Shown here: one piece after another, positions 26,050 to 34,952 of the stretch
Layout of the letters: every line of letters begins with the position of its first letter
Position numbering within the stretch: position 1 is the stretch's first letter
Source of the DNA: Nostoc sp. C052
GTDB lineage: Bacteria; Cyanobacteriota; Cyanobacteriia; Cyanobacteriales; Nostocaceae
Reading direction: 5' to 3'
Length of the DNA: 64,000 nt
Assembly: GCF_013393905.1 (NCBI RefSeq)
Contig: NZ_CP040272.1
Coordinates: forward strand, 5,390,001 to 5,454,000
The notes under the pieces: generated by a model
The model's database searches: none
What the model saw: only the letters and a program-made list of their open reading frames with translations
Told to the model about the DNA's origin: nothing
Made by a program: the position numbers and the translations under genes

Positions 26050-26730
26050 GTGTTAAATCAAAGGATTTTGTTAAGTTGCGATCGCCCAAATATCACAGAG
26101 TGCGATCGCTGTGTTCTGAATCTACTGCGTCTCCAAGTGATTGAGACAGATGAGAATAACCATACATTCAGCCAATATCAGCAAATACTGACGCAATTCA
26201 GCCAGATTTCAGATCATATAGGGGCAATCATTTTGGCGATCGATGGGCAAGTGCAGCTCATAACTCAACGGGCAGAACAACTCTTGAGCCAGTATTCTTT
26301 AGCTCTCACTCCACCCTTATTGCCAGACCCCTTATACCATTGGTTCAAGCATCAGATTACACAACCTACATTCAGTGAAAATATACTATCCCCGTGTTTA
26401 CCCTTGCACATAGAGCAAGCAGAACAACAATTAGTTATCCGTCTCATTCCCGATCCAATTAGGGAGCAATACCTCTTGCGGTTGGAGGAAGAAGAATTGC
26501 AATCCTTTTCAATTTCTTCCCTGGAATTACTAGGACTTACTCAACGTGAAGCGGAGGTATTGTTTTGGGTTGCTAAGGATAAAAGCAATGCCGGAATTGC
26601 GAAAGTGCTGGGTTGCTGTGAAGGAACAGTGCGAAAACATCTGGAACATCTTTACCAGAAATTGGCTGTGCAAAGCCGGACAGGTGCGGTGATGTTTGCT
26701 TTAGAAAAGTTGGGGTTATTCAAAAAATAG
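26050..26730 (+). CDS. LuxR-type helix-turn-helix transcriptional regulator
   Basis: A 226-aa protein. The C-terminal LuxR/GerE HTH is clear: LGLTQREAEVLFWVAKDKSN, AGIAKVLGCCEGTVRKHLEH and LYQKLAVQSRTGAVMFALEK. The N-terminal half has a possible sensor part (IGAIILAIDGQVQLITQRAE), with a Cys cluster in CDRPNITECDRCVLN. A GTG start at 26050 is preferred, since AAGGA stands 7 bases upstream. The longer frame from a TTG at 25951 would overlap the ATPase gene and has no signal. It probably regulates the efflux operon it follows. Its last codons and 3' region are duplicated at 29610. Confidence 0.75.
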   Translation: MLNQRILLSCDRPNITECDRCVLNLLRLQVIETDENNHTFSQYQQILTQFSQISDHIGAIILAIDGQVQLITQRAEQLLSQYSLALTPPLLPDPLYHWFKHQITQPTFSENILSPCLPLHIEQAEQQLVIRLIPDPIREQYLLRLEEEELQSFSISSLELLGLTQREAEVLFWVAKDKSNAGIAKVLGCCEGTVRKHLEHLYQKLAVQSRTGAVMFALEKLGLFKK

Positions 26731-26805
26731 TTTGTTACAAGGTTGTTATCATTCTAGTACGCGGATTGTCGTATTGTTTCCAAAGTTTATTTTAAGGACA
26801 ATTAA
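26705..26805 (+). repeat. LuxR 3'-end repeat, copy 1
   Basis: About 100 bases starting in the last codons of the LuxR gene (EKLGLFKK-stop) and running into the spacer (ttgttacaagg, ccaaagtttatttt). A similar sequence at 29610-29712 follows, and includes, the last codons of the second paralogous protein. The spacing and stop codon are conserved between copies. Confidence 0.8.
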
Positions 26806-26887
26806 ATCAAAGGCTAGTGCAGCAAAGCTGAATTAAAAAACCGAGCGTACCAGCCAATAGCAAAAATAAATCTCAAGCAATAAAACA

Positions 26888-28246
26888 ATGAACAACACAA
26901 ATCTTTTTAGCCAGACTTACGATCAAATCATTAAGGGCATATTAGGAGGAGGAAAACCGTATTTCCAAATGCTTGGTACTCCTAAAAGTTTCTACTGGGA
27001 TGTAGCTCCTATAGGACAAATCGACCCACAAGCGTATCAGATCATGAGTGGGATGCCAGAATGGTCTCCTGTTAGTGATTTTGCTTATGCAGATGCTAAT
27101 TTTTTTCAGACCTATCGAGACATTCTTTCCCACGTCACATTTAAACTCACTCCCGATGAGGAACAAGACTTTAAAGAGTTGCAAAATCAACTAACAATAG
27201 CGGGAAATGCTGTCACTAAAGCAAATAGTGACATGAATCAGGCTTATTTAGGTGCAAAACAAAATGGAGGTGTTGTATTTGCAGCAAAGTATCCAACAAT
27301 AAATGATTGGATAGCCTCAGATCAGGGAACAGCCTGGCAACATGGAGTTGATAATGCTGTAGCTAACAAGAACCGAGTGCAAGATTTAATTCTGGAACTT
27401 CAACAAGCAAGTATGCCAGCAACTTTACAAGATGCAATTAAAGCTACTAAGCTTCCAGATGGAGAGCCAGGATTGGTACCCGCCCCTCGGGGATGGACTA
27501 AAGTTCCTGATGGTGCCGGTATTCTCCGATGGCAACCAGATTGGAAAATCGAGACAAGTGGTCGTGATTGGCGAGCACAATTAACACGAGGCAGTCAAGG
27601 TAGCTTTACCGTAAACCTTAATGCTTCAGATAGTACTAGCAGTCTTCAGAACTCATGGGCTGGTGGCACTGCTGGTTACAACACCTTTTTCTGGGGGGTA
27701 AGTGGTTCAGGTGGCTGGTCAAACATGGATCTTTCAGAATCAGATAAAAACGTAAAAGCTACGATTTCTGTGAAGTCCTCTACCACTGTCGAGATTACAC
27801 CTGGTGATTGGTATGATGGTGGCTTTATGAGAGACCTAGCAAAAGGTGGTGGGCAGGGCTATACAATAGCGGCTCCTTTTCATCCAACGGGCGGAGATCA
27901 TGCACTTTTCGGAAAAGGAGGTATTCTTTCAACCAGAATTGCCTCTTTGGTAATTGCTTACCAGCCTAGTTATTCCATCACCATGAGTAACTCCACCTAT
28001 GATAAAAACGTTCAAAAGTTTAATGGAAGTGCCGGCTTACGAATCGGTCCCTTCCAGTTTGGTGGCAGTGGTGGACATGAAACTGAATATACGCACAGCA
28101 CAAGCGGTGGCACTACATTTACTGGTGCTTCGACTTCTGATTATCCAGTCATTATTGGTGCTCTCATTGCCTTTCCTGGAGTCGATGTTGATGAGGAGAA
28201 ACGCGAAAAAGTGAGATCAAAGTCTCATTCTCATTCACATAGCTAG
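26888..28246 (+). CDS. Unrecognised two-domain protein, paralog A (452 aa)
   Basis: No known family is recognised. The N-terminal 190 residues are helical (ELQNQLTIAGNAVTKANSDM and VDNAVANKNRVQDLILELQQ). The C-terminal part is strand-rich and glycine-rich, entered at PRGWTKVPDGAGILRWQPDW. Later blocks are SSTTVEITPGDWYDGGF, STRIASLVIAYQPSYSITMS and TFTGASTSDYPVIIGALIAF. The tail is charged then KSHSHSHS. There is no signal peptide. The C-terminal domain is shared with the 355-aa protein downstream. The glycine-rich beta architecture could suit a lectin-like, pore-forming or adhesive protein, but this is speculation. It lies 157 bases after the LuxR gene. Confidence 0.7.
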   Translation: MNNTNLFSQTYDQIIKGILGGGKPYFQMLGTPKSFYWDVAPIGQIDPQAYQIMSGMPEWSPVSDFAYADANFFQTYRDILSHVTFKLTPDEEQDFKELQNQLTIAGNAVTKANSDMNQAYLGAKQNGGVVFAAKYPTINDWIASDQGTAWQHGVDNAVANKNRVQDLILELQQASMPATLQDAIKATKLPDGEPGLVPAPRGWTKVPDGAGILRWQPDWKIETSGRDWRAQLTRGSQGSFTVNLNASDSTSSLQNSWAGGTAGYNTFFWGVSGSGGWSNMDLSESDKNVKATISVKSSTTVEITPGDWYDGGFMRDLAKGGGQGYTIAAPFHPTGGDHALFGKGGILSTRIASLVIAYQPSYSITMSNSTYDKNVQKFNGSAGLRIGPFQFGGSGGHETEYTHSTSGGTTFTGASTSDYPVIIGALIAFPGVDVDEEKREKVRSKSHSHSHS

Positions 28247-28568
28247 ATAACCAATAAAAACAGGTATTTCAATACTGTTATACCACTAATTTTTAGCACC
28301 TCACAAAATCGCGTTGCTCCCTGTCGATGAGTCGATGCTCCTTAATTAAGAAGGCAAAATAATCAAGATCGCCTCAGTTTTAACTGGCTAGATTTAGCAG
28401 GGGAGTTTCACTTTACTGCTAAATTAGTTTTATAAGGTATTTCCAATAAAAAATTACCGAAAAAACGAACCACTCCATACACAGAGAACACAGAAAAATT
28501 GAGAAGAAAGAGTTCTTGATCAGGTTTTTTTTGAAGTACCTAAGTAACCAAACTAAGATGAACATAAG
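28247..28568. other. Spacer between the two paralogs
   Basis: About 320 bases without an ORF. It includes a HIP1-like fragment, a stem-loop at 28391-28425 listed separately, and an 'acacagagaacacagaaaaa' piece that recurs near 39722-39745. Confidence 0.5.
28391..28425 (+). terminator. Possible stem-loop terminator after paralog A
   Basis: The arms ATTTAGCAG and CTGCTAAAT (9 bp) enclose a 15-base loop. They are followed by 'tagttttat', a weak T-run. It lies about 145 bases after the stop of the 452-aa gene. The stem is A/T-rich, so this is only a candidate. Confidence 0.35.
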
Positions 28569-29636
28569 ATGAACAAATCACAAACCTTAAGAAAAATTCA
28601 AGAAGCAACATTCAATGCAGTTAAGCAAATCTGTGGTTCTCCCATAACTGATTTTGAAGAACAGTCTACCAATCCTAATTTTCAACTGTTAATTCCGATG
28701 AGGGATTGGAACTGGGAAATCACACAGAATATAGGCGTTACGCCAAGGGAACAATACGAGTTCTGTGACCATATGCCGCAGTCGTGTAAACCTGGTGTTC
28801 AGTTTTCTTCGAGTTCAAAAAGCTTTAGTGACAACTATAAAGCTTTTGTAGAAACACTTGATCCGAGTTTTCGACCAGAGCAAATTCTTAAAGAGACAAA
28901 TTCAAAACTTACACTTGAACCAACTACTAAGCCTGCTGATACTTCAGATGTACCTGATGGTTGGGCTAAGGTTATAGATGGTTCTGGTATTCTCAGATGG
29001 CGACGAGACTGGAGTACAGAAAATCCAAATGACTGGATCTCAAGAATTCAAACAAATGGTGGATATAGTGGAACGATTTCATTCACGACTTTAGTTTCAG
29101 GCGAGGACAAGACTAATAGTAACGAACAGTTATTAAGATATCGAAGTGATAATGGTAACTGGCATTCTATCTTGATCCAACCTGGCGAAGTTCAGAATAT
29201 CAAAATTTACGCAGAGGCTTGGGATAGAATTACGATTCAACCAGGTGCTTGGTACAACAGCGCAATATTAGGAATTGGAAGTGATGGTCCATTTATAAGC
29301 GGTTATCAACCAAGCACATTCTTTAGTGATAGCGGTTTGCTTGGGTGTAGAATATCGGAGTTTGTTGTAGCTTATAAACCAAAGTTGACGATGGATACTA
29401 GCAATAACTTTGTAGATAACTATAACAAGCAGCTATTAAGTGCTACTGAGTTACAAGTGGCTGGTTTTATTTTTAAGAAATCAGATAGCAATCTTGTCGG
29501 TGGGCTTATCAAATCCGAGAAAATGAATGGTGGCAATAGGTATTCAACAAGTTTGACTTCTATTGTTCCTAAAATAATTGGAGTTTTTATTGAATGTTTC
29601 TATTCTTGCAAAAAATTGGGGTTAATCAAACAATAG
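28569..29636 (+). CDS. Unrecognised protein, paralog B (355 aa)
   Basis: The C-terminal half is homologous to that of the 452-aa protein: DVPDGWAKVIDGSGILRWRR, ITIQPGAWYNSAILGIG, GCRISEFVVAYKPKLTMDTS, and SLTSIVPKIIGVFIEC. The N-terminal about 100 residues are different and shorter. The last residues (KKLGLIKQ) do not match paralog A; they come from a copy of the LuxR gene's 3' end. The protein end is therefore chimeric. No signal peptide or known family is visible. Confidence 0.65.
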   Translation: MNKSQTLRKIQEATFNAVKQICGSPITDFEEQSTNPNFQLLIPMRDWNWEITQNIGVTPREQYEFCDHMPQSCKPGVQFSSSSKSFSDNYKAFVETLDPSFRPEQILKETNSKLTLEPTTKPADTSDVPDGWAKVIDGSGILRWRRDWSTENPNDWISRIQTNGGYSGTISFTTLVSGEDKTNSNEQLLRYRSDNGNWHSILIQPGEVQNIKIYAEAWDRITIQPGAWYNSAILGIGSDGPFISGYQPSTFFSDSGLLGCRISEFVVAYKPKLTMDTSNNFVDNYNKQLLSATELQVAGFIFKKSDSNLVGGLIKSEKMNGGNRYSTSLTSIVPKIIGVFIECFYSCKKLGLIKQ

Positions 29637-29712
29637 TTTGTTACAAGGTCGTCATCATTATATACGCAGATCACTGTATTGTCTCCAAAGTTTATTTTGA
29701 GGAAAATTAGAC
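29610..29712 (+). repeat. LuxR 3'-end repeat, copy 2
   Basis: Matches 26705-26805 with scattered substitutions, in the same orientation and reading frame. It contributes the C-terminal residues KKLGLIKQ and the stop codon of paralog B, plus about 75 bases of spacer. Confidence 0.8.
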
Positions 29713-29778
29713 AAACGCCTTCATCCAACTTGGCAGCATAGCTTGAAAAAAATGGCTTAAAACCAATCTATTAATAAT

Positions 29779-30159
29779 CTATAATATTGGAGATGGTATT
29801 TTTTCTAACGAAACCAAGCCATTGTCCTCAAAATCTATCTCAAGATGATAACCTTCCATCATCGCAGTTCCCAGCAAAGGCTTATAACCAGAAGCTAAAA
29901 TAGGGACTACCTTTTGTACATCATCCCAAACAACAGTTGCTAAATGTATAGCTAATAAAGCCTCACTACCGTCAGCAAATCTTGCAGGTATACTTGAATA
30001 TAAAGGAAGATTCATCGCATTGATTGCTTGAACTGGTAAGGTAAGATAGTCGTTAAATCCAGTATCGATGACAAAATCAAGAGAAAAATCTGGTTGTTGT
30101 GGTAAACGAAAAATTACCGGAACTACTGCTTTGCGGTCAATCAATCTTCCGTAAATCAT
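29779..30159 (-). CDS. Clan AA (retropepsin-like) aspartic protease
   Basis: A 126-aa single-domain aspartyl protease fold. The catalytic motif is DFVIDTGFNDYLTLP, with Asp32 in D-T-G. The second half has VPILASGYKPLLGTAMMEGY with the typical hydrophobic-hydrophobic-G motif (LLGTAMM). One domain implies a homodimer as in retropepsins. The gene overlaps the upstream 91-aa ORF by 4 bases, so the two are translated together; such pairs recur in cyanobacteria, sometimes in large numbers. The target is unknown. Confidence 0.75.
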   Translation of the reverse strand: MIYGRLIDRKAVVPVIFRLPQQPDFSLDFVIDTGFNDYLTLPVQAINAMNLPLYSSIPARFADGSEALLAIHLATVVWDDVQKVVPILASGYKPLLGTAMMEGYHLEIDFEDNGLVSLEKIPSPIL

Positions 30160-30431
30160 TCAACTGTACGCTCCATAGAAGCACCACCAAAGGTGACAGC
30201 AACATCATAGCCAATTCGCATAGTAAATAATCTAGCGTTGGGATTCTTCTGCTTTAACCTTAATGCTGATTCAACACCACTTTTATCAATTCCATATTCG
30301 CCTGTTTCAGCATCAATTACAATCATCTTGCCAATATTATCACCATGTTCAACCTCTGAGCGAATCCCCTGATTGTAAAATTGTTTGGCTCTTTGAGCAA
30401 CTTCTTCTACACTCCAAAAAATAGCCTGCAT
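30156..30431 (-). CDS. Conserved small partner of the retropepsin-like protein
   Basis: A 91-aa soluble protein with no recognised family name. It begins with a helical part (WSVEEVAQRAKQFYNQGIRS), followed by strand-rich IGKMIVIDAETGEYGIDKSG and RLFTMRIGYDVAVTFGGAS. The arrangement, a small protein directly upstream and overlapping an aspartic-protease-like gene, resembles antitoxin-toxin or substrate-protease pairs. Both ideas are inference. Confidence 0.55.
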   Translation of the reverse strand: MQAIFWSVEEVAQRAKQFYNQGIRSEVEHGDNIGKMIVIDAETGEYGIDKSGVESALRLKQKNPNARLFTMRIGYDVAVTFGGASMERTVE

Positions 30432-30554
30432 AATTACACCTATTTTTAGTCTAGTTTTTTTCTATATTCTCATTATAAGGGTGAATAATTGAGCGATCGC
30501 ACTTGATTTTTCTAGTAATTAAATCGGTTTTCCTAATTTAGATTGAATAACTTT

Positions 30555-33152
30555 TTAGGGTCGATTGAGTAACTTTAATAGTTCAAACCAAAGTAGAGCG
30601 ATCGCCCCACCGCCTAAACAAATTGCCAAATCGATTGGGTGTAAGAAGGAGAAACTAAACAATTGACGCAAGAACGGGACATACAAGACGAGCGCTAGAA
30701 AAGCCAGTCCCCCACCAATCACCCACCAAAGCGCAGCATTAGGAGATTTCAGGATTTTTAAGCTGAGGCGAGATGAAGAACTTTCGCTCAAAATTAGTCC
30801 TAAATTTGCCAAAATCAACGTCGTAAACGTTAAGGCACGGGCATCAAGTTCGCCTTGTCTGCGATATAGTGCAACTATAAAGATGACGAGAACAATTACC
30901 AAAATTCCCACCCCTTGCAGTACTGCCAAACCCAAAGTTTTCCTGCCAAATAATGGTTCTTTGGGGTTGCGGGGAGGACGCTGCATCACCGTTGCTTCTG
31001 CGGGTTCGGCTTCTAAAACGATGGAGCAAGCTGGATCGATAATCAAATGCAGAAAGGCAACGTGAACGGGAAGTAATACTAATGGCAACTTAAACAACAC
31101 TGGAATCAAAGACATACCAGCGATCGGAATGTGAATCGCTAGCAGATATGCCATTGCTTTGCGGAGATTATCAAAAATTCGCCGTCCCAGTTTCACCGCT
31201 TGCACAATGGACGAAAAATCATCATCTAATAACACTAAGGCCGCCGACTCACGGGCAACATCTGTGCCTCGCTGTCCCATCGCAATCCCGATTTGGGCAG
31301 ATTTGAGAGCCGGGGCATCATTCACACCATCCCCAGTCATGGCAACGACTTCACCCTTGGCTTTCAAAGCATTAACCAAGCGCAATTTTTGTTCGGGAAC
31401 GGCTCGTGCAAAGATATTTGTACTTTGAATACGTTGTTCGAGTTCAGCCTCACTCATGAGATCCAATTCCGCTCCCGTCAGAATGGCTCCCATTTGCATC
31501 AATCCAATCTGACGGGCAATAGTTTGAGCCGTTCCGGGATAATCACCCGTAATCATGACTACTCGAATACCTGCGGTATAACATTCTTGAATTGCCGCCG
31601 CAACGTTTGGACGCACTGGATCGGACAGTCCAACTAATCCGATAAATTGAAAAGGAAAGTCATGTTGCTCGTCGGGTAAATGATTTGGATTGAGCGACGG
31701 ATGAGGCGGGAAAAATGGCGGTGGCGCATCAACAAGAGAGGCTTTGGCAACGCCTAACACACGCAATCCTTGATTTGCCATTTCACTGATTTGGGCTGCC
31801 ATAATTTTCTGCTGTTCGGGTGTGAAATGACAGAGATCAGCGATCGCTTCCGGCGCTCCTTTCGCTGCAATTTCATACTGCTTACCATCGGCTGACTGCC
31901 AAACGTGAGACATTGCCAATAGATGCGGTGAGAGCGGATATTCTCGCAACAGTATCCAATCGTCATGCAGATGTTCAGTATGTGCCAGATAGCGATCGCC
32001 TAATTCCTTAAAGGCTTTCTCCATTGGATCAAAGGGATCTCTCTGACTCGCCAGAATGGAAAACTCGACTAATTCATGAACCGTTTCGGGGAGAGACTCG
32101 CGTAAATGCAATTCCAAATTATATGGGTGAGGGTTTTCTGCATGGTTGTATGCAAATAGCTGTTGTACTGCCATCTGATTCAGCGTCAGCGTCCCGGTTT
32201 TATCGACACACAGAACGGTTGCGGAACCCAAGGTTTCCACAGCGGAAGCGCGACGAGCTAAAACGTGTTTCTGAGAAATTCGCCATGCTCCCAAGGCTAA
32301 GAAAATCGTCACGACAACCGGAAATTCATTCGGCAAAATTGCCATCGCTAGGGTGATACCTGCGAGAAATCCTTTGAGCCAATCTCCTCGCGTGATTCCA
32401 TAAATAACAACGATCGCCACACACAATAATAAAGCGATGCCAAACAGACGGCTCACCAACCGAGTCATTTCTTGTTGTAGGGGGGTCGGTTCCGGCTTCA
32501 CTTTTTGCAAGGCGTTGCCAATCTTGCCCATCTCTGTTTGAGCGCCCACCGCTTGGACTTGAGCAATTCCCTGTCCCTGAACTACCAAGGTTCCAGAATA
32601 TACAAAGGGCAACTCATCTCCCCCTGGACGTGCCATTTCCACGGTACCGGCGGCGGCAACTTTGCGAACGGGTAGAGATTCCCCAGTGAGTAACGACTCA
32701 TCGGTTGAAAGATTTGAGCAAGATAGTACCATTGCATCGGCAGGAACGCGATCGCCTTCTGCCAACACTAAGACATCTCCCCGAACGACTTCTCGCCCTG
32801 CAATTCGTTTTCGCTCTCCATCCCGAATCACCAAGGCGCGAGGACTGGAAAGGTCGCGCAAGGCTTCTAGGGCGTGTTCAGTCTTCCCTTCCTGGTAAAG
32901 GCTAATCCCGGTAATGAAGAAGACGAAACCCAGCAAAATCAGGGCTTCTTGTAGATCGCCTAAAATCCAATAGATGATACCACCACCGACTAGCAAGAGG
33001 AAGATCGGATCTTGAACGGTTTCCCAAGCGAACGATAAAATACTGCGCGATCGCGAGGAGGGGAGTTCATTGTAGCCATCCTGTTTGAGCCGAGCGATCG
33101 CCTCTTGCTCAGATAAGCCATCCACGGTATTGAGATCGACGGTGGAAACCAT
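30555..33152 (-). CDS. Cation-translocating P-type ATPase (HAD-IC family)
   Basis: An 865-aa P-type ATPase related to Ca2+/H+ pumps of type II/III. The N-terminal domain has LSEQEAIARLKQDGYNELPS, and the actuator has LLTGESLPV. The phosphorylation loop is VDKTGTLTLNQM (Asp317), with ITGDYPGTA and TGDGVNDAPALK following. The membrane motif is AILPNEFPVVVTIFLALGAW, rather than PEGLP of SERCA-like pumps. The C-terminal TM region contains LIIDPACSIVLEAEPAE, seen in a cyanobacterial subgroup. Ion specificity is not determinable from this. It is of full length and stands alone between two unrelated gene sets. Confidence 0.85.
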   Translation of the reverse strand: MVSTVDLNTVDGLSEQEAIARLKQDGYNELPSSRSRSILSFAWETVQDPIFLLLVGGGIIYWILGDLQEALILLGFVFFITGISLYQEGKTEHALEALRDLSSPRALVIRDGERKRIAGREVVRGDVLVLAEGDRVPADAMVLSCSNLSTDESLLTGESLPVRKVAAAGTVEMARPGGDELPFVYSGTLVVQGQGIAQVQAVGAQTEMGKIGNALQKVKPEPTPLQQEMTRLVSRLFGIALLLCVAIVVIYGITRGDWLKGFLAGITLAMAILPNEFPVVVTIFLALGAWRISQKHVLARRASAVETLGSATVLCVDKTGTLTLNQMAVQQLFAYNHAENPHPYNLELHLRESLPETVHELVEFSILASQRDPFDPMEKAFKELGDRYLAHTEHLHDDWILLREYPLSPHLLAMSHVWQSADGKQYEIAAKGAPEAIADLCHFTPEQQKIMAAQISEMANQGLRVLGVAKASLVDAPPPFFPPHPSLNPNHLPDEQHDFPFQFIGLVGLSDPVRPNVAAAIQECYTAGIRVVMITGDYPGTAQTIARQIGLMQMGAILTGAELDLMSEAELEQRIQSTNIFARAVPEQKLRLVNALKAKGEVVAMTGDGVNDAPALKSAQIGIAMGQRGTDVARESAALVLLDDDFSSIVQAVKLGRRIFDNLRKAMAYLLAIHIPIAGMSLIPVLFKLPLVLLPVHVAFLHLIIDPACSIVLEAEPAEATVMQRPPRNPKEPLFGRKTLGLAVLQGVGILVIVLVIFIVALYRRQGELDARALTFTTLILANLGLILSESSSSRLSLKILKSPNAALWWVIGGGLAFLALVLYVPFLRQLFSFSFLHPIDLAICLGGGAIALLWFELLKLLNRP

Positions 33153-33345
33153 AATCCCGCTTTTTCCTATGAAACATAAAAACAGAGCTATTCAACTTGA
33201 TATTAAAGACCAAACTTGAAGAACTCGTGAGGTAGTATAAACGTTTATTCTGATTCACTTCCAAACTGGCTTCTTCACCGAGACAGTTCTGAGTGCTGAG
33301 TAAAAAATTTTCACTGACTGCTAACTCCATCAGTGGTTCGTCCAC

Positions 33346-33855
33346 TTATCTCACTCTCGTGGATGCGGTAGATTCATCGACAATTTGCACTGCGGGAATA
33401 TTTAACTTGTCGCCCAAATTGCGGAACCAGTCAAGATATCGCTCAAATGCACCGACGGGAACTGTGAAAATAACGCTACTGGGTTGTAATTGCTGTTCAA
33501 CCTGTTGCCAAATTTCCTTGAGAAACAGTTCCGAAACCACCTCAGCGCTGTAACTATTACCATCCAACTGTCGCGGAGGTGGGACAAAATCTGCTGCCAA
33601 ATCGCGTTTAAAAGCTCTAAAACAGCGTTCCGGCTGGGCAAACCCCAAGCGTTTGGCGCGTACAGATTCACCAAAAGAAATGCGATCGCGCCCTTCCACA
33701 AATACTAAACTGGGTACAACGCTAACTTGTTCAGCCCCGATTTCAAAGCGGCGCGACATCAAATCAAATCTCAATGTCCGTGGTTTTTGGGTAATCAAAT
33801 CAGTAGTACAAACAACAGTATTACTTGTACCAAAATCAATTATTACTGTAGTCAT
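33346..33855 (-). pseudogene. Truncated Hsp70-like ATPase (N-terminal part only)
   Basis: The frame encodes the first 169 residues of an Hsp70-like protein: TVIIDFGTSNTVVC (phosphate 1 loop), SVVPSLVFVEGRD, FGESVRAKRLGFAQPERCFR, VSELFLKEIWQQVEQQL and VPVGAFERYLDWFRNLGD, with PAVQIVDEST at the end. In intact members the frame continues after DESTAA for several hundred residues; here it ends after four unrelated codons (STRVR). The rest is not seen between here and 33152. It is preceded by a GrpE-like gene and a DUF2997 gene, which supports an old Hsp70-like operon. Confidence 0.75.
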
Positions 33856-33984
33856 TTGTCATTTGTCATTGAGCAAGAAGGCAATATGCAATAACATTTC
33901 TTTAATTTTTAATTTTTAATTTTTAATTGTTTGTCCCCCTCCCGGTAAAGTGCGACTAACTTTTGCAGGGACAAGAATTCGTCC

Positions 33985-34587
33985 TTAATGCTGATAACCA
34001 ATGAATCTAATGTAAACTAACTCATCTTCAGCAATATCAGCTGTGTCTGGTTGATGAATCTGCGGATTGTAAGCTACTTTTTCCCAAGGTTTCCCTATCT
34101 GTTCGTAACCCCATTTATTGAGGAGGTTATCTAAAGAGGTAAACATCGAAAGCAGATTTTTCGCAGGTAATTCTGGTTTAATCTGCACCATCTGGTAAAT
34201 GCTTGGATAATTTGTCAGTAATGTCTGCAACTGCTCAAATGTCGCAGAGCGAAATTCCTCTGATAGTTCAACTCGTTGCTGCTGCAATTCTTCATGCAGT
34301 CGCAAGCCTTCCTGATGTAGCGCTGCTTTTTCAGCAAGGAACTGTTCTATTTTTTGCTGCTTTTCTAAGTAATTTTTCTGCGTTACTTTTAGTTCATTTT
34401 CTAGTAATTCAATTTGCGTAGACGCTAACCTGCTTGTCGCTAGACATCTCGCCAATTCTAATTTGTTAGTTTCTAATTCTGCTTGGCGAGCGATCGCATC
34501 ACTAATTGCTGGAATAATCAACAACAGAGTGGAAATCCCTATTGCCATTGTCAAAAGGCTTAAAAGAGAAAATATTCCTATCTGCAT
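33985..34587 (-). CDS. Membrane-anchored GrpE-like nucleotide exchange factor
   Basis: A 200-aa protein. One membrane helix at residues 5-32 (LLSLLTMAIGISTLLLIIPA) is followed by a long coiled coil (about 35-115). A small GrpE-like beta domain closes the protein: LNKWGYEQIGKPWEKVAYNP and EDELVYIRFIGYQ, comparable with the WGVxxI...YDPxxHQ pattern of GrpE. It lies between DUF2997 and the truncated Hsp70-like gene. It probably served that Hsp70-like ATPase; with the ATPase broken its current role is doubtful. Confidence 0.68.
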   Translation of the reverse strand: MQIGIFSLLSLLTMAIGISTLLLIIPAISDAIARQAELETNKLELARCLATSRLASTQIELLENELKVTQKNYLEKQQKIEQFLAEKAALHQEGLRLHEELQQQRVELSEEFRSATFEQLQTLLTNYPSIYQMVQIKPELPAKNLLSMFTSLDNLLNKWGYEQIGKPWEKVAYNPQIHQPDTADIAEDELVYIRFIGYQH

Positions 34588-34592
34588 CCCTC

Positions 34593-34805
34593 TTAGATTT
34601 GTTTGAGAGACTGATTTTGTGCCACTGTCTCGCCCTCACCGTCTTCGTAATACTCAGGCAATAATTCTTGATTTTCAACTTCTCCTAAAGCCTTTTCAAT
34701 TCCCGATGTTGTACTTGTGCAACTCGAACCAGAAGCATTGATTACTGTTTCAGTAATTTTCCCATCTTTACCAATGCGATACTCAATTTTATGATACTCC
34801 GTCAT
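34593..34805 (-). CDS. DUF2997 small protein
   Basis: A 70-aa protein. It opens with KIEYRIGKDGKITETVINAS, then SCTSTTSGIEKALGEVE and an acidic tail. This is the DUF2997 pattern (I-x-I-x-x-DG-x-I, then C). Such genes usually lie next to DUF1257 and AAA genes in cyanobacteria. Here they lie 32 kb from the DUF1257/AAA remnant at 1638-2272. It is 5 bases upstream of the GrpE-like gene. Confidence 0.75.
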   Translation of the reverse strand: MTEYHKIEYRIGKDGKITETVINASGSSCTSTTSGIEKALGEVENQELLPEYYEDGEGETVAQNQSLKQI

Positions 34806-34952
34806 AAGTATAATTTATTGATTTTTTCAGGGTTTTAAAAATGCCACAATCATCTCTATGTTGTACTAAATTTCCGTCAACGGCAATTATTTGCATTGAT
34901 GTATGCGTAGCATTTTTGGGAATTCTAATAAAGAATCAAAAGGTAAAGCACC

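Noticed and set aside
25951..26730. LuxR gene starting at TTG 25951
   Set aside because: It would overlap the ATPase gene, and its first 33 residues resemble no sensor domain. The GTG at 26050 has AAGGA seven bases upstream.
33109..33345. A 78-codon minus-strand frame after the truncated Hsp70-like gene
   Set aside because: It overlaps the start of the P-type ATPase gene, resembles no Hsp70 segment and has low-complexity serine runs. It does not restore the missing Hsp70 part.
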